This document shows, in pieces, positions 11,799-23,371 of a DNA stretch of 64,000 nt. How positions within the stretch are numbered: the stretch's first letter is position 1; each line of letters opens with the position of its first letter. Position numbers and translations under genes: made by a program. The notes below the pieces were generated by a model that searched no databases, was not told the DNA's origin, and was given only the letters and a program-made list of their open reading frames with translations. This stretch comes from Elmis aenea (Eukaryota > Arthropoda > Insecta > Coleoptera > Elmidae): positions 17,194,159 through 17,258,158 of the forward strand of contig OX393580.1 in NCBI GenBank assembly GCA_947652605.1, written 5' to 3'.

Positions 11799-12116
11799 TT
11801 AGGGCCCACTTTCCCGAGCTAAAGTATAAAGGGTGCTAACATACATAATCCGATTTTTATTTTTTCTTATCACAGAATCGCTGCGAACGAAATTCGCCGT
11901 ATGCACTAAACGATCTTGCCAGGTGACGTTGCATTTATGAAAAAAACGATTCATTTTCTCGCGCATAAAGTACGCTAAGGTCTCTTTAAATACGTCTTGG
12001 TTTGCCAATTTCGCTGCGAAGATCGCTCGGCGGGACGTTTTAATATACATAAGGGCAGGTACTTGAACAAGCGACAATCTACAAGTCGTTAAGCTTTCAC
12101 CTTCTTTAACCCCCAC
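11799..12116 (-). CDS. unrecognised 105-codon open frame in a CpG-rich tract
   Basis: This is the longest open frame outside recognised repeats. Its central part (about residues 25-85) is Arg/Lys/Phe-rich, includes FAAKLANQDVFKETLAYFMR and uses CpG-bearing codons, unlike the chance frames nearby. No signal peptide, membrane segment or known motif can be seen. The + strand of the same tract has an acceptor-like 'cttatcacag' at 11875 and a donor-like CAG|GTGACG at 11922, which would bound a 47-base exon with an open frame. Coding on either strand is therefore possible but unproven. I do not recognise a family, and it may be chance. Confidence 0.2.
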   Translation of the reverse strand: MGVKEGESLTTCRLSLVQVPALMYIKTSRRAIFAAKLANQDVFKETLAYFMREKMNRFFHKCNVTWQDRLVHTANFVRSDSVIRKNKNRIMYVSTLYTLARESGP

Positions 12117-12119
12117 TTT

Positions 12120-12700
12120 TGTTTTTGTAGGTTTTCAGAATGCTAAGGATAATCGCGGATAGAATTTGTTTGAACTTTGCCCCACAGTAATCGCATTATA
12201 CTTAGGGGTCTATCGATTAAAACTGTTAATTATGTACTAAAAATATTCATACTTCAACAAACGCTTTTTATACACCAAAAAGTTGTTACAGAAACGAAAA
12301 GGACATACAGGGTTTTCAAGAAGGAATATACATAACTTAAAGGGTGTATTCCTTAATGAATTTTAAGGATACATAGTTTCAATTTAAATAGGTTAAGAAG
12401 TCGTGGATTATTTAAAAAAAAAACTCAAGATTTTTCTTAAATAACACTTATTCTTTCAAAAAAAAAAAACGAATAAAAAGAGGGAAAAACTAAATAATCT
12501 ACAATAATTGTTGAAAATGATCACCTCCAGTTAAATTCTCAATTAAGCACGAATAAAAAGAAAATTCGACGCATACTTCAGTATTTGACAACTGCTAGAA
12601 GTTTTTGCTACTGAATTTACAATTATCTGGCGTTATTTATTTCGATAATTGGCATTTCTCGCATAGAAAATCTCTTCATGGTCCCAAATGCCATTAAGTT
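12120..12700. other. AT-rich DNA, nothing recognised
   Basis: No repeat ends or coding signs were seen up to the point where homology to the foldback core family begins near 12700. Confidence 0.35.
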
Positions 12701-13285
12701 TTTTTTTGTTACATTAATAATGTGTCATATCTCCGTTATTATTGTAAATAACGAAAATATTTATTAAGATTATTTTTAGATATTTTTATGTTAAATTTGA
12801 TTATAAAACAATTTTACGCTAGAAAAAATTATGACACAAATTTACCTTTTCTTAAATAGTAGCAATAGTTGGATATGACCTATTTAAATTCCTCATTTTT
12901 TTCTCATTCCAAATATATAAGGGTTGATGTATTTATTTTTAACAATACGCAAGTTATGAAGGTTTTTTAGTTTGTTTTTTTAAAGAAAATCATAGTAGGC
13001 TGTGAAAACAAAAAAAAAAAAAAAGTGTAAAACTTTATAAAACCCATGTGATACAAGCTACCAAGGTTTTTTAATTTGTTGTGGAGATAAACATTGTAAG
13101 TATTTGAAAATAAGAAAACAACGATAAATTCGATATCAGCAGTAATGTAGGATATTGTTGTTTATCTAATGTTCAAAAATTTTCGTATTTATCTCAATAA
13201 CAAATTAAAAAATCTTGGTAACTTATAACACATGAGTTTTATAAGGTTTTACACCTTGTTTATTTTTTGTTTTCACAGCCTACTA

Positions 13286-13896
13286 TGAGGCGCCGTTTGT
13301 GTCAAAAAGAAATTTGCAAAATAAATAACATTTCGTACATAAATATACAAACATAAAAATATTTAGTCAATTTCACATTTAATTTTTTTTTTTTGACATC
13401 GGTAATAATTTATCAAGAAAATATTTTTATATATTTCGTGACATTCCACATTTATATTTTTTTAAATTTTTTTTTTTTTTTTTTGATACCTTTGGTTAAT
13501 AATTTATTTTTCAAGAAAATATTTTTATTTATTTGCACACCAAAAAATTTTTTTTTTCACTGCAATTATGTACGCTATTATACAACAGATGGCGCGCCAC
13601 TCAACATTTGTGTTTAATTATGAACTGCTGCTTGTTCAATTATATTAAATGTTAATAAGCTTCTTCTATACCTATAGTATGCTTCTGGAAATACCTAATA
13701 TTTTAGAAATAATTGTCCATTTTAAACGAGATTTCCTAAGGAAGGTGTAATTTGTTCTGCTTATGCAGGCAGCTGTGGTCTTCCAGTTGACATGCTGTGA
13801 AATATAGTTACTTTGCTTCGCAGCAGTTCAAAATTAAACACAAATGTTGGGTAGCGCGCCATCTGTTGTATAATAGCGTACATAAATGCAGTGGGG

Positions 13897-13944
<48 letters not shown>

Positions 13945-14216
13945 GTGTGCAAATAAATAAAAATATTTTCTTGAAAAATAAATTATTAACCAAAGGTATT
14001 AAAAAAAAAAAAAATAAAAAAAAAAAAAAAAATATAAATGTGGAATGTACACGAAATAAATAAAAATATTTTCTTGATAAATAAATTATTACCGATATCA
14101 AAAAAAAAAATTAAAAAAATTCTATGTGAAATTGACAAAATATTTTTATATTTGTATATTTATGCACGAAATGTTATTTATTTTGCAAATTTCTTTTTGA
14201 CACAAACGGCGCCTCA
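13286..14216. mobile_element. long-TIR palindromic element with 9-10 bp TSD
   Basis: The left end TGAGGCGCCGTTTGTGTCAA and the right end are perfect inverted repeats for about 50 bp. They remain highly similar, interrupted by poly-A/T length differences, for about 350-400 bp (arms roughly 13286-13635 and 13815-14216). The host sequence AGCCTACTA is duplicated at 13277-13285 and 14218-14226; including one mismatched base it is 10 bp. Related uninterrupted cores at 17765 and 29715 show the empty site. There is no transposase, and the spacer is ~180 bp. Long inverted repeats with ~9 bp duplications fit Mutator-like or Foldback-type elements. Near-identity of the arms implies a recent insertion or gene conversion. 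Confidence 0.88.
13899..13940. repeat. poly-A tract inside the right arm
   Basis: An uninterrupted run of about 40 adenines lies opposite shorter T tracts in the left arm. It explains the lysine- or phenylalanine-only open frames on either strand here, which are not genes. Confidence 0.95.
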
Positions 14217-14295
14217 TAGCCTACTACGATTTTCTTAAAAAAAAAAAACTAAAAAACCTTCATAACTTGCGTGTTGTTAAAAATAAATAAAAATG

Positions 14296-17026
14296 AACCA
14301 TCGCATTTTCGTCGAATTTTCTTTGTATAAATTCAAAAGTTTAGCTATTGTTTTTTTTTGTTATAACATTATTAAACAACAATTAAGCAACGTAGAACGA
14401 CTGTAAATTAATTCAGAAAGGGATCAACAGTATTTTTTAAATCTATTCAAACTTTTTTAGGATTTGTCAACCCTTACAATTTTTTTTGTCAAAAGTCAAA
14501 AGTTAAAAAAAATATAGTATTGGCTTTATTATTTATCAATATGTTGAACTACATTTGGGAAATCCATAACGACTATCAGTTTATTCAAAAAGAGATTAAA
14601 ATATTTTTTACAGCTCATGAACAGTTTTTATAAATTTTGTATTCCATACGAATTTTTCTTGTCAAGCTTGCAAATAATTTTTAATTGACCTCATTGTTTA
14701 TAAAAGTGCTAAAATATAATAAAGCAAGGTATGCCTACACAAACTTTGTTAATAAGCTGATTAAAAATATTATTTAAATCTCTTCATAGTATTTCAAAGT
14801 TTTCCAGGTGTAAAAGCCAATGGACTAAAATTTTTAGCAGCTGAAACCACAAAATTAAAGTTTAAACAAGAAGCACATTCCAATTTTTTATGTAAACGGT
14901 TAAAAACTTATATCAACTTAAATTTAAACTAGGTACAACATTTATTTTGCATCATTCCTTAAATTCCATAGCTGTTATTTCGATTTAAACTAGCTTATCA
15001 TCTTTTTTGAGTAATCCCATATATTTCGATGAAGCATTATTCAACATTTCTTTAAAATATCCACATAAATCTTCGTGGTTTCACTTTTTTTCTCGAAGTT
15101 ATTACCAATTCAAATGGTAACCAGGACATAACTCAAGAGTTTGTAGCCGAATCAAAGGAAAACAAACTCCACCGTCTTTATTATCTAAATCAGCACAGGC
15201 TTAACGATTTTAACATTATTTTGATTTACTCCAGCAATTTTCCGAGGAAATTGCTAGGGTGACAAATTTCCTTCATGGTGGATGAAAATTTTTATTACGT
15301 TATAAAAATTAGGTAAGTGTATTGATTCTGCGGCGGTGCAGACATTTCCTATTCTAACCACATTTATGATTTTTAAAGCCAAACAGTAAATTGTATTATC
15401 ACTCAGCTAAAACGTAGAAGCTTCGAGGTACTAAATTCGCTTCCTGCAAATATTTTTAGCAAAAATATTCGACATTTTGCAGAATAAACTAATGGAGGAT
15501 TCAAATAACACTGCACAGAATATAAAATTATTATTTTCCAATCTCCTAGAACTACTAATAGCAAAATCGTATTCCAGGATGATAGCAATTAAGAAGGGAT
15601 TCTATAACGTGTATTACTCTTTTTTTTAATTCTTTTTTTTATTTACTGAAAAAACAACAACGAAAAGCATCATGACATAACCAAAACCTTACTTTTCTGA
15701 ATACGCCAATAGTATATTGTTATCATCTCGCCTAATCAGTAAACAAGTAAGGTTTTTGTTCCAAAAAACGTAAGAAAGCTTATTTGTGTAAGATGAAGTT
15801 CTGAAACGATTGTATAAATGCTGAAAATGCACAAATACACTCACTTTCCTTCGTTTTATTAAAGTAATTCAAATATAACTCATTGTTACCGCATAAGGTG
15901 AATAGTGCTAGAAAAAATAAACACGTAACATTCGCAGATTCTTGACTTTCCCTCATTTTCCGGTCGGTTATATTTTATTTATATTTTTCTTGGGTAACGA
16001 AGTTAAAATATTGATATTTTTACAAACCCACCTCGCATTTTTGTTAATCGTTCAATGAAAATAATAAATTTTGATATAGCTGAACATAAAGCAGTTTGAA
16101 AATCCACTGAGTAACTGCTAAAATACGGCATTAGTACAAGAATTATTTTGTAACGTTTCTGATCCAATACATGGCTAATAAGATTAATTTTTTTTATGCC
16201 TCGCTCAAGAACAACTTTGCATAGTATGTTAGTTTTATGGTTCGATACTATAAATCTCGCAGCTTGCTTATAGATACGCAAAAACTTTTATAGTTCATAA
16301 TTTCAGGAACTTTTTTTATACCTCCAGTGATATATTTCATACGGCAAACTTTTTTTTATATTCATCTCAACGTATATATTTTTGAGAGAATCATTGATGT
16401 GTATTTGTATTATTTTTATTAAGAAATTAAAAAGGTTTTTTCAAGTATTTAACTTTTCTTCATAGGTGTCCTTATCATCAGGTTATGTTAATTACCCCCC
16501 AAGTAGATTTTTGGGCTGGCTAATTTTGTTACAGTTAATAAGTTAGCTTATTGACACTGATTATTACACGATGTGACAGTAATGTCATAATTTTTCAGTC
16601 TCTTGTATAAAAATAACCAGAATTTCTGGTTGTTTTAAGCCTGATTTAACTGTTTCTTAGTCAATACCAACAAATTTCATCTCTTTAACTATACGTTATT
16701 AATATTTACAATACACTACTGCAATTACAAAGCATTTAAGAGTTTAAAACTGTACTGTGTTTATTTTTAAGTTTATAAATAAACAATTTTTAAACAGTTG
16801 CAAACAATACCAGAGTTCGAAAACTATTGAGCGTGTGTAAAAACCTTGTCTAATGCCGTCCGATTGTTTTTTCGAAATATTTTTCCACAAAACTATTGGA
16901 AAGTCTTTTAAGCTGGAATAAGAAATTAACTTTTAAGTTTAATAAGTAGCACATAAACGAATTTATTACTGATGCATATAAAGTTAAACGAAACATTTTT
17001 GAATTGGAAAATTGCTTCTAGTACTG
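14296..17026. other. AT-rich DNA without recognised genes
   Basis: No terminal repeats or exon-like islands were recognised. Small frames at 15403-15588 and 16003-16281 on the - strand have no motif and an AT-driven composition. One T-rich run lies at 15620-15645. Confidence 0.35.
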
Positions 17027-17028
17027 TA

Positions 17029-18235
17029 CAGGGTGGTCCAAATTCGATGGGATTGCATGGCTATCTCACTTAATAGTCAAGATAGAGAAACGGTTAAATT
17101 ATCAAAAATGTGCAGTTTTTTTGAGACAAACTCAGAACCGTTTTCTAAAATATTCTATCATTTCCGGTTTTCGAGTTATTGAATAAAAAGTGTTTTTTTG
17201 TCATATTAATAATGTGTCATATCTCCGTTATTGTTGTAAATATCGAAAATATTTATAAAGACTATTTTTAGATATTTTTATGTTAAATTTGATTATATTA
17301 AAAAAAAAAAAAATTCGCTTGCCGTTAAAAAGTTATGACACAAACTTACCTTTTTTTTAATGGGAGCGATAGTTGGCTATGACCTATTTAAATTCCTTAT
17401 TTTTTTCTCATTCCAAATATACAAGGTTTGATTTATTTATTTTCGATAATACGCAAGTTACAAAGGTTTTTTAGTTTTTTTTTTTAAGAAAATTATAGTA
17501 GGCTGTGTAAAATAAGGTATAAAACCTTTTAAAACTCATGTCGTACAAGCTACCAAGGTTTTTTAATTTTTTGTTGAGATAAACATCAAAAATTTTTGAA
17601 CATTAGATACACAGCAATATACTACATTACTGCTGATTCCGACTATGTTGTTGTTATCTTATGTTCAAATATTTACAATGTTTATTTCAACAACAAATTG
17701 AAAAATTTTGGTAACTTGTACCACATGAGTTTTAAAAGGTTTTATACCTTTTTTTTGTTTTCACAGCCTACTATGATGTTCCTTTAAAAAAAAAACTAAA
17801 AAACCTTCGTAACTTGCTTATTATTAAAAATAAATACATCGACCCTTATATATTTGGAATGAGAAAAAAATAAGGAATTTAAATAGGTCATATCCAACTA
17901 TCGCTCCCATTGAAAAAAGGTAAGTTTGTGTCATTTTTAACGGCAAGCGAAAAATTTTTTTTTTTAGTATAGCCAAATTTAACATAAAAATATCTAAACA
18001 TAATCCCCATAAATATTTTCGATATTTATAACAATAACAGAGACATGACACATTATTAATATGACAACAAAACACTTTTTATTCAATAACTCGAAAACCG
18101 GAAATGATAGAATATTTTTGAAAACGGTTCTGAGTTTGTCTCAAAAAACTGCACATTTTTGTTAATTTAACCGTTTCTCTATCTTGAATATTAACCGAGA
18201 TACCCATGCAATCCCATCGAATTTGGACCACCCTG
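17029..18235. mobile_element. CAGGGTGGTCC foldback element, full length
   Basis: Inverted termini CAGGGTGGTCCAAATTCGAT are flanked by TA (17027-17028, 18236-18237). The arms are inverted copies over most of the 1207 bp, with the apex near 17640. The copies at 38270-38747 (internal deletion) and about 50850-52385 (with an insertion) share both ends. The elements at 12700-14295 and 29068-30184 share only the core. No transposase is encoded; it is presumably mobilised in trans by a mariner-like enzyme. Confidence 0.92.
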
Positions 18236-18700
18236 TATATATACAATCTATAATTTCTTTTCGTTCTGTTAAGGATATTTGTTTTGTACGTCCTTTAAGT
18301 TGCCTTTTTACATTCTTGTATTTTTTATCACAACTTTTTGGTGTTGACCGCATTTATTTCAAGCAATTTGCTGAAACATCTAAATATCTGAAAAGTTTTT
18401 GATGGTTAGGGTATTGTTTGCAAACTAAGGCAATAATAATGAAGATAACGTTAATATCTATCAACAATGTAGTTGTAAATTAAACACGTCTCTAGCTGTT
18501 TGCTTAGGACGACGTCATATCACCCATTTTCCTCGGTTTGCCGAGAAAATATCAAAGTTAAGAGCGGATTACTCAAAAATGTAAATAAGTGCGTATTATA
18601 ACTGCGGATGATATATCGAGCATTTAAAACGAAATGAAGGATGAATTGTCTTGAATCCTTAAAGAATCTAAATTTTTCTTCCATTTCTCCTTCCATTGTG
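18236..18700. other. unique-looking DNA upstream of the CpG tract
   Basis: No repeats or coding signs could be identified. Composition rises in GC towards 18700. Confidence 0.35.
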
Positions 18701-18779
18701 AATCTCATGTGGCGCCTGAACACAGCCATATCTCATTCTTTACAAAAATAAACTGACTTATCTCGAAGATATAGGCCGA

Positions 18780-18990
18780 AAAAACATCCCCCTGAAACAA
18801 GGTCAGCTTCTGTGTCTCTCTCTCGGAAGCCCGCGAATCGTGTTTGTTTATCTCTTCCGCACTCCTTCTGCAATCGGGGTCTCCCTGGTAGAATCCCGCA
18901 GATCGATAAACAGACGCCGCTGACGTAAGCGTCGTTCCGTCGTCGCGGCGTCGACCGGAAGTGACCGAAGTTAACCGAAATTGCAGGTGG
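18780..18990. promoter_or_regulatory. CpG-dense tract, candidate promoter / 5' UTR of the + strand gene
   Basis: About seventeen CpG dinucleotides fall in the ~110 bases from 18875 to 18985, far above the background. The tract is not related to any of the repeats in the window. It lies 0.6-0.8 kb upstream of the candidate start codon at 19594. A donor-like GAC|GTAAGC occurs at 18924, and a T/C-rich run (18800-18870) precedes it. A 102-codon - strand frame crosses the tract but shows no domain. I infer a promoter or non-coding first exon, but direction and start site cannot be read from sequence alone. Confidence 0.4.
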
Positions 18991-19593
18991 TGGTCTGATT
19001 GACGTTTCTTCATGTGGGTGCTGTGTTAGCTTATATGTGAATATTTATTAAATAAAAAAACTATTTGTGTACGTTTTGTAAAGGTAATTCGTCTGTGCGG
19101 CTTGGTGCTTTTGGATTTACGCTGTGACTGTGCTGCACCGCTTTTGGGTTGGGTTTGTCATGATTAATTTCGTGTTAACGCACGATTAAAATGATAAGGT
19201 CGTAGTTATCAATCGAAAGCAAAATCGAGCTGAAATTCACGCTGCTGTTTCATAACAAAACAGTTTCATGTTTAATTTTTGTGTGAAATAATCGAGAGCT
19301 TATCTGCAATATGGCAGAAGGGTAGTGACATCTGAATAGGTGAATGTAGGTCATTTCCTTCTGCCGCAATAAACTGTTTATTTAGGGTTCAAGACGATTT
19401 GTAACGATCTAGAGTTAACCTTGAAAGAAAGTGTGATAAATGGGTTAAATAATCCGCCCCTCATAAGCATCAGAACTGGGTGTAGTGATTTTATTTTTGT
19501 GAGTTTATTGGGTCATATCTGCCGTGAACATAACCTGCATAATGTGGTAATAAGAAAGCGTGAAAATAGTGACCAACATGGTCTAAGGGGGCC
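18991..19593 (+). promoter_or_regulatory. likely 5' flank/UTR of the candidate gene, with a two-codon uORF
   Basis: The stretch from the CpG tract to the start codon has intermediate GC content and no repeats. Just before the proposed start lies ATG GTC TAA at 19578-19586, a minimal upstream reading frame. An in-frame TGA (near 19573) precedes the main ATG, so coding cannot extend further 5' in this exon. Acceptor-like sequences occur (for example 'gcatcag' near 19471), but none is strong enough to fix an exon border. Confidence 0.3.
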
Positions 19594-19662
19594 ATGACAT
19601 CTCGCCAGCCCTCTGCCAGCGCTGAAAACCAGGGGGCTCTTTCCCCCCATCTCACAGTACAG
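19594..19662 (+). CDS. candidate first coding exon (23 codons)
   Basis: ATG lies in a favourable context (ggccATGa). The frame reads MTSRQPSASAENQGALSPHL and three further residues, and ends exactly at a good donor CAG|GTGAGC after codon 23 (phase 0). GC content is about 59%, against roughly 30% around it. The peptide is Ser/Ala/Gln/Pro-rich and looks like a disordered N-terminus. The exon at 56689-56814 begins in phase 0 with a similarly GC-rich, Gly/Ala/Ser-rich frame, so the two can be joined without a frame break across a ~37 kb intron filled with transposons. No family is recognised. The chief doubt is that the exon is short and the join is inferred; a chance ATG and donor in a GC-rich untranslated exon is the main alternative. 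Confidence 0.45.
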
Positions 19663-19766
19663 GTGAGCATTTCTTTAGAAACATAAGTCACATAAGTACA
19701 CCAAATTAAGAGTTATGTTATACATTTTTTCAATCAATAAAATGTTTATCAACCTTATTTGATGTA

Positions 19767-20024
19767 CAGGGTGTGCATAAGATTAGTTTCTGGTAAATAT
19801 CTTGTTTGTTTTTAAAAGCAACTCCATCAGTGTAAAATAAGAAAAAATCCTCAAAAAATAAATTTAATATTTGGTTGTACATTGAAAAAGCGTTATTATT
19901 TTTATTTCAGGTCGTGTCGTATCGTATTTAATACATCTGAGAATAGCATTTCCAAAAAATATTTCAAAATCTGAAAAGTACTAATTGACTAAAAAATGTT
20001 ATCTTATTTTGCATCTACCTGATA
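19767..20024. mobile_element. decayed short CAGGGTGTGC MITE
   Basis: A clear left end CAGGGTGTGCATAAGAT follows TA (19765-19766). A degraded counterpart ('atcttattttgcatctacctga') precedes TA at 20025-20026. The right terminus differs by several substitutions, so this is an old copy of about 260 bp. It abuts the element at 20027 through the shared TA. Confidence 0.55.
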
Positions 20025-20026
20025 TA

Positions 20027-20787
20027 CAGGGTGGTGCACATAGAAGAGACACTATTGGAATCTCGTAAACGGTAAGAGCTACAAAGAAGTTAAATTAGAC
20101 AAATTGTTCCCCTTTTTGAGACCTATTCAGTGATGCTTTAATGTTTTAAAAAAGTTCCATGGCACGCTAAATAATAAATCAAAACAAAATCGGCATTTTT
20201 TTTAGATCGTCAATAACTTGGTTATACTTGGTGGTACAAAAATATATTTGGGGAAAAAGTTGTAGATTTTTTTGCGCAATGTAAAATAAAAACATTCATT
20301 TGTTTCAATATTGTTTACATTTATGGCACTCTATAGCTTTATAGGGACTTTTGATGAATTTTATTATTCTTAAGCGTAAATATTAAAATAATTACATAAA
20401 CCTTATAATATTCAAAAGAGAAAAAAATATGCTTTTTCATCAGTTCATAGCCCACTATCGTTTCCATAAAAAATGCAGGTTTGTAATTTATTTACAAATT
20501 TAAACAATATTGAAACAAATGAATGATTTCACAGTGCGTAAAAAAATCTACAATTTTTCCACAAAAATATGTTGTACCATTAAGTATAACCGAGTTATTA
20601 ACGATTTAGAAAAAAATTCCCATTTTGATTTTTGTTAATTATCTAGCGTGGCATGGAACTTTTTAAAAACATTGAAGCATCACTAATAGGTCGTAGAAAG
20701 GGGAACAATTTGTCTAATTTAAAGTTCTTTGTAGCTCTTTACCGTTTACGAGATCCCAATAGCTACCCTTCTATGTGGATCACCCTA
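20027..20787. mobile_element. CAGGGTGGTGCAC foldback element
   Basis: Inverted ends CAGGGTGGTGCACATAGAAG and their right-hand counterpart (terminal G changed to A) enclose long inverted arms; 'ggggaacaatttgtctaattt' on the right mirrors the left arm. Flanking TA lies at 20025-20026 and 20788-20789. The right-hand TA is also the left flank of the next element. It has no coding capacity. Confidence 0.9.
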
Positions 20788-21978
20788 TACAGGGTGTCCC
20801 AGTTATCGTGAACCGCATGCCATCACGTAAACGGTGAGAAATACAGAGATAGCTAAATTGGTCAAAATGAATAATTATGATTTGGGAGCAACTATTCTAT
20901 GAAAAAAATCTTTAAACAAGTTGACAGTTTTTGAGCTATTAATAAAAAACAAAAAAATATGACGTTTTCGATACAACTTACAACTTGCTTATTTGAAATC
21001 ATACTCAAAATATCTTTTAACAATATTGGGACCCTTTTTTGAGTAGATTTTAAATTTGATAATACATTTTACGGATCTTCATTCGTTTTTTTTATTTTAA
21101 CATCAAGTTCCTTATTTTAAATACGGGTTTTAGTTGGCTGTGACATTATTAAAAAGACATATTTTTTCTTGTTTTATTAATATATGGATTGTTGGGTTTA
21201 TCTTTAAAAATAACTCAGTTATTACAATATTATTGTATTTATTAAGTTAAATCAGAGTGGCGATTCAAAACAACATTACATAAATAAACTAACTGTAATT
21301 AATTAAAACAAAAAACCTAAATAATTTAATATTTTTTTACATTCAATAATAATTTACGATTTTTCAGTTACTATTAAATCTAAATTATATTATCTGCATA
21401 AAGTGTAGCCCACTGGCCACTCTCCATCGGGCAATTCAAATTTGAGATCTGCGTTTTGTAGATAACAATGTTTTCTTAAGCATATTACTTTTTGTTTGAT
21501 GAAAACAGCCAATCTGAAATAGACAGTTGAATACAATTGATGAATTAAAATTATCAATTTTAAGTTAAAATCATAAAAAAAAAATGCTTATGAAAACTTT
21601 ATTATCCACAAAACGCAGATCTCAAATTTGCATTGCCCATGGAGAGTGGGCTATACTTTATACGCACGTTATAATTTAAATTTAATAGTAATAATAACTG
21701 AAAAATCTTAGATTATCATGAAATGTAAAAAAATATTAAATTATTTACGTTTTGTTGTGTTAATTAAAAACAGTTAGTTTATTTATGTGCTGTTTTGTTT
21801 TGTTTTTCAATGGCTACTTGGATTAATCTTAATAAATACAATAAAATTGTAATAATTTAGTTTGTATTGAAGATAAACCTACAACTTATACATCAATGAA
21901 ATGAGAAAAAAATATCTTTTTAATGGTGTCACAGCCAACTTCAACCCGCATTTAAAATAAGAAATTTAATGTTAAAAC

Positions 21979-23371
21979 CAGAGATGGAATAACGTTTTAA
22001 ATCGTTACGTTATTGTATAACGTTATTTATTATTTGTTTTCGTTACATAACGTTATAAATAACGGTAAAAAAATGAATTGTTATGTTATATAACGTTACA
22101 TAAATTATGATATACAGGGTGTTTCTTAAATAATGCGAAAAGGTGATTTCTTATTGAAAATAAAGTGGGGTCTTTTATATAACAATTTTTTCTTAAACGT
22201 CTCCTTTCGGAGTTACATCCCCCTAAAGGGGAGCGATAAAATTATGTTTTTATTTTATTTCACAAATTTAGATAAATGTAGGAGAATGATATTTGGTAGA
22301 TGTTTTATACTTATTAAAAGGTTTCCCATAGTATTATTTTCAATCATCTTCCACCTTTATAGGCGGCTGATAAGTGCGACCCCTGTTGGTTTTTTAATCA
22401 GAACTTTTTGGTGAGTTGAAATTTTGCAAAAATTTTTTTTTGTTAGTTTTTTTATTCTTTAGTTTTTCTTGTAAATCTTACAGTTTTGAGTAAAGAATTA
22501 AATGAGTGAATATGATGTTTATATTCATATTGGGTAGAATTGACGGGCGTTTTAGCGTTGTCGCCGCGTAAACGTCAAAATGAATTACACCCGTCACTTC
22601 TATCCGATATCGTTTTATATTGGAATATTTGATGGTTCATGTTCATTCATATAATTTTTTACTCAAAAACTGTAGGTTTAACGAGAACAGTTAAAGAATA
22701 AAAACAACTTCTAAATAAATCAAGTTTATTAAGAAAATTTAAAATTGCTAGATTTCAACCACCAAAAAGTCCTGATAAAAAAACCAACAGGGGTCGCACT
22801 TTTCAGCCCCCTGTGAAGGTGGGAAATGATTAAAAATATTACTATGGGAAACCTTTTTATAAGTATAAATCTCCCACATTTATCCAAATTTGGGAAATAA
22901 AATAAAAACCCAATTTTACCGATTCCCTTCAGGGGGGTGTAACTCCGAAAGGAGACCCTAAAGAAAAAAAAATATGAAAGACCCCTCTTAATTTTCGATT
23001 AAGTATCACCTCCCGAATTTTTTCGCATTATTTAAGAAACATGCTGTATAAAAATAATTTTTATTTGTAACTCTGAAATTATTTTTGGGATCTGTAAATG
23101 TAAAAATAGTACCTACAAAATTACGTTGAGGTTGAGATATTTTATTTTCATTTTAATTTCTAAAATACAAACAAAATATTATATCTTCTGAAAATAAAAA
23201 GATTGCCATATACAAATTTAATTTATAGAGAAATACGATAACGAAACGTTATCGGTTATTATAACGTTATATAACGTTATTAAAATATCGTTACGTTATT
23301 GTATAAAAAATTATAGATGAATCGTTATTATAACGTTATCGGTTATCGTTACGTTACGTTTTCCATCCCTG
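21979..23371. mobile_element. hAT MITE rich in ATAACGTTAT palindromes
   Basis: Termini CAGAGATGGAA and (reverse complement of the right end) CAGGGATGGAA are bracketed by a perfect 8-bp duplication GTTAAAAC at 21971-21978 and 23372-23379. Subterminal regions on both sides are dense in the palindrome ATAACGTTAT. It sits in the right arm of the foldback element at 20790-23654. The central part is occupied by a third element (22115-23046), so the hAT unit itself is only about 460 bp, nearly the size of the one at 568-1025. Confidence 0.93.
22115..23046. mobile_element. CAGGGTGTTTCTTAA foldback element, copy A (innermost)
   Basis: The ends CAGGGTGTTTCTTAAATAAT and a right end with two changes are flanked by TA (22113-22114, 23047-23048). 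The arms are inverted copies meeting near 22560, where a GC-richer phrase ('gacgggcgttttagcg') lies. The same family occurs at 25658-26733 and 34430-35447. A frame of 93 codons in the left arm (22133-22414) recurs in the other copies, which reflects shared ancestry of the DNA and is not evidence of a protein. Confidence 0.9.

Larger units (their letters stand above)
12700..14295. mobile_element. truncated foldback element of the shared-core family, carrying a nested insertion
   Basis: From about 12700 the sequence follows the core of the element at 17029-18235 ('aatgtgtcatatctccgtta', 'catagtaggctgtg', 'gataaacat...'). It then folds back, ending with the inverse of the left arm near 14295. 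The terminal CAGGGTGG sequences are missing on both sides, so this is a core fragment with lost ends. The arm is interrupted at 13286-14216 by a long-TIR element. Confidence 0.8.

Noticed and set aside
13797..14238. Lysine-rich and phenylalanine-rich frames
   Set aside because: They come from poly-A/T tracts in the arms of the long-TIR element, not from coding sequence.
18705..19013. 102-codon - strand frame across the CpG tract
   Set aside because: The CpG-rich tract lacks stops by composition. No domain, no splice borders on that strand, and the neighbouring coding signal is on the + strand.
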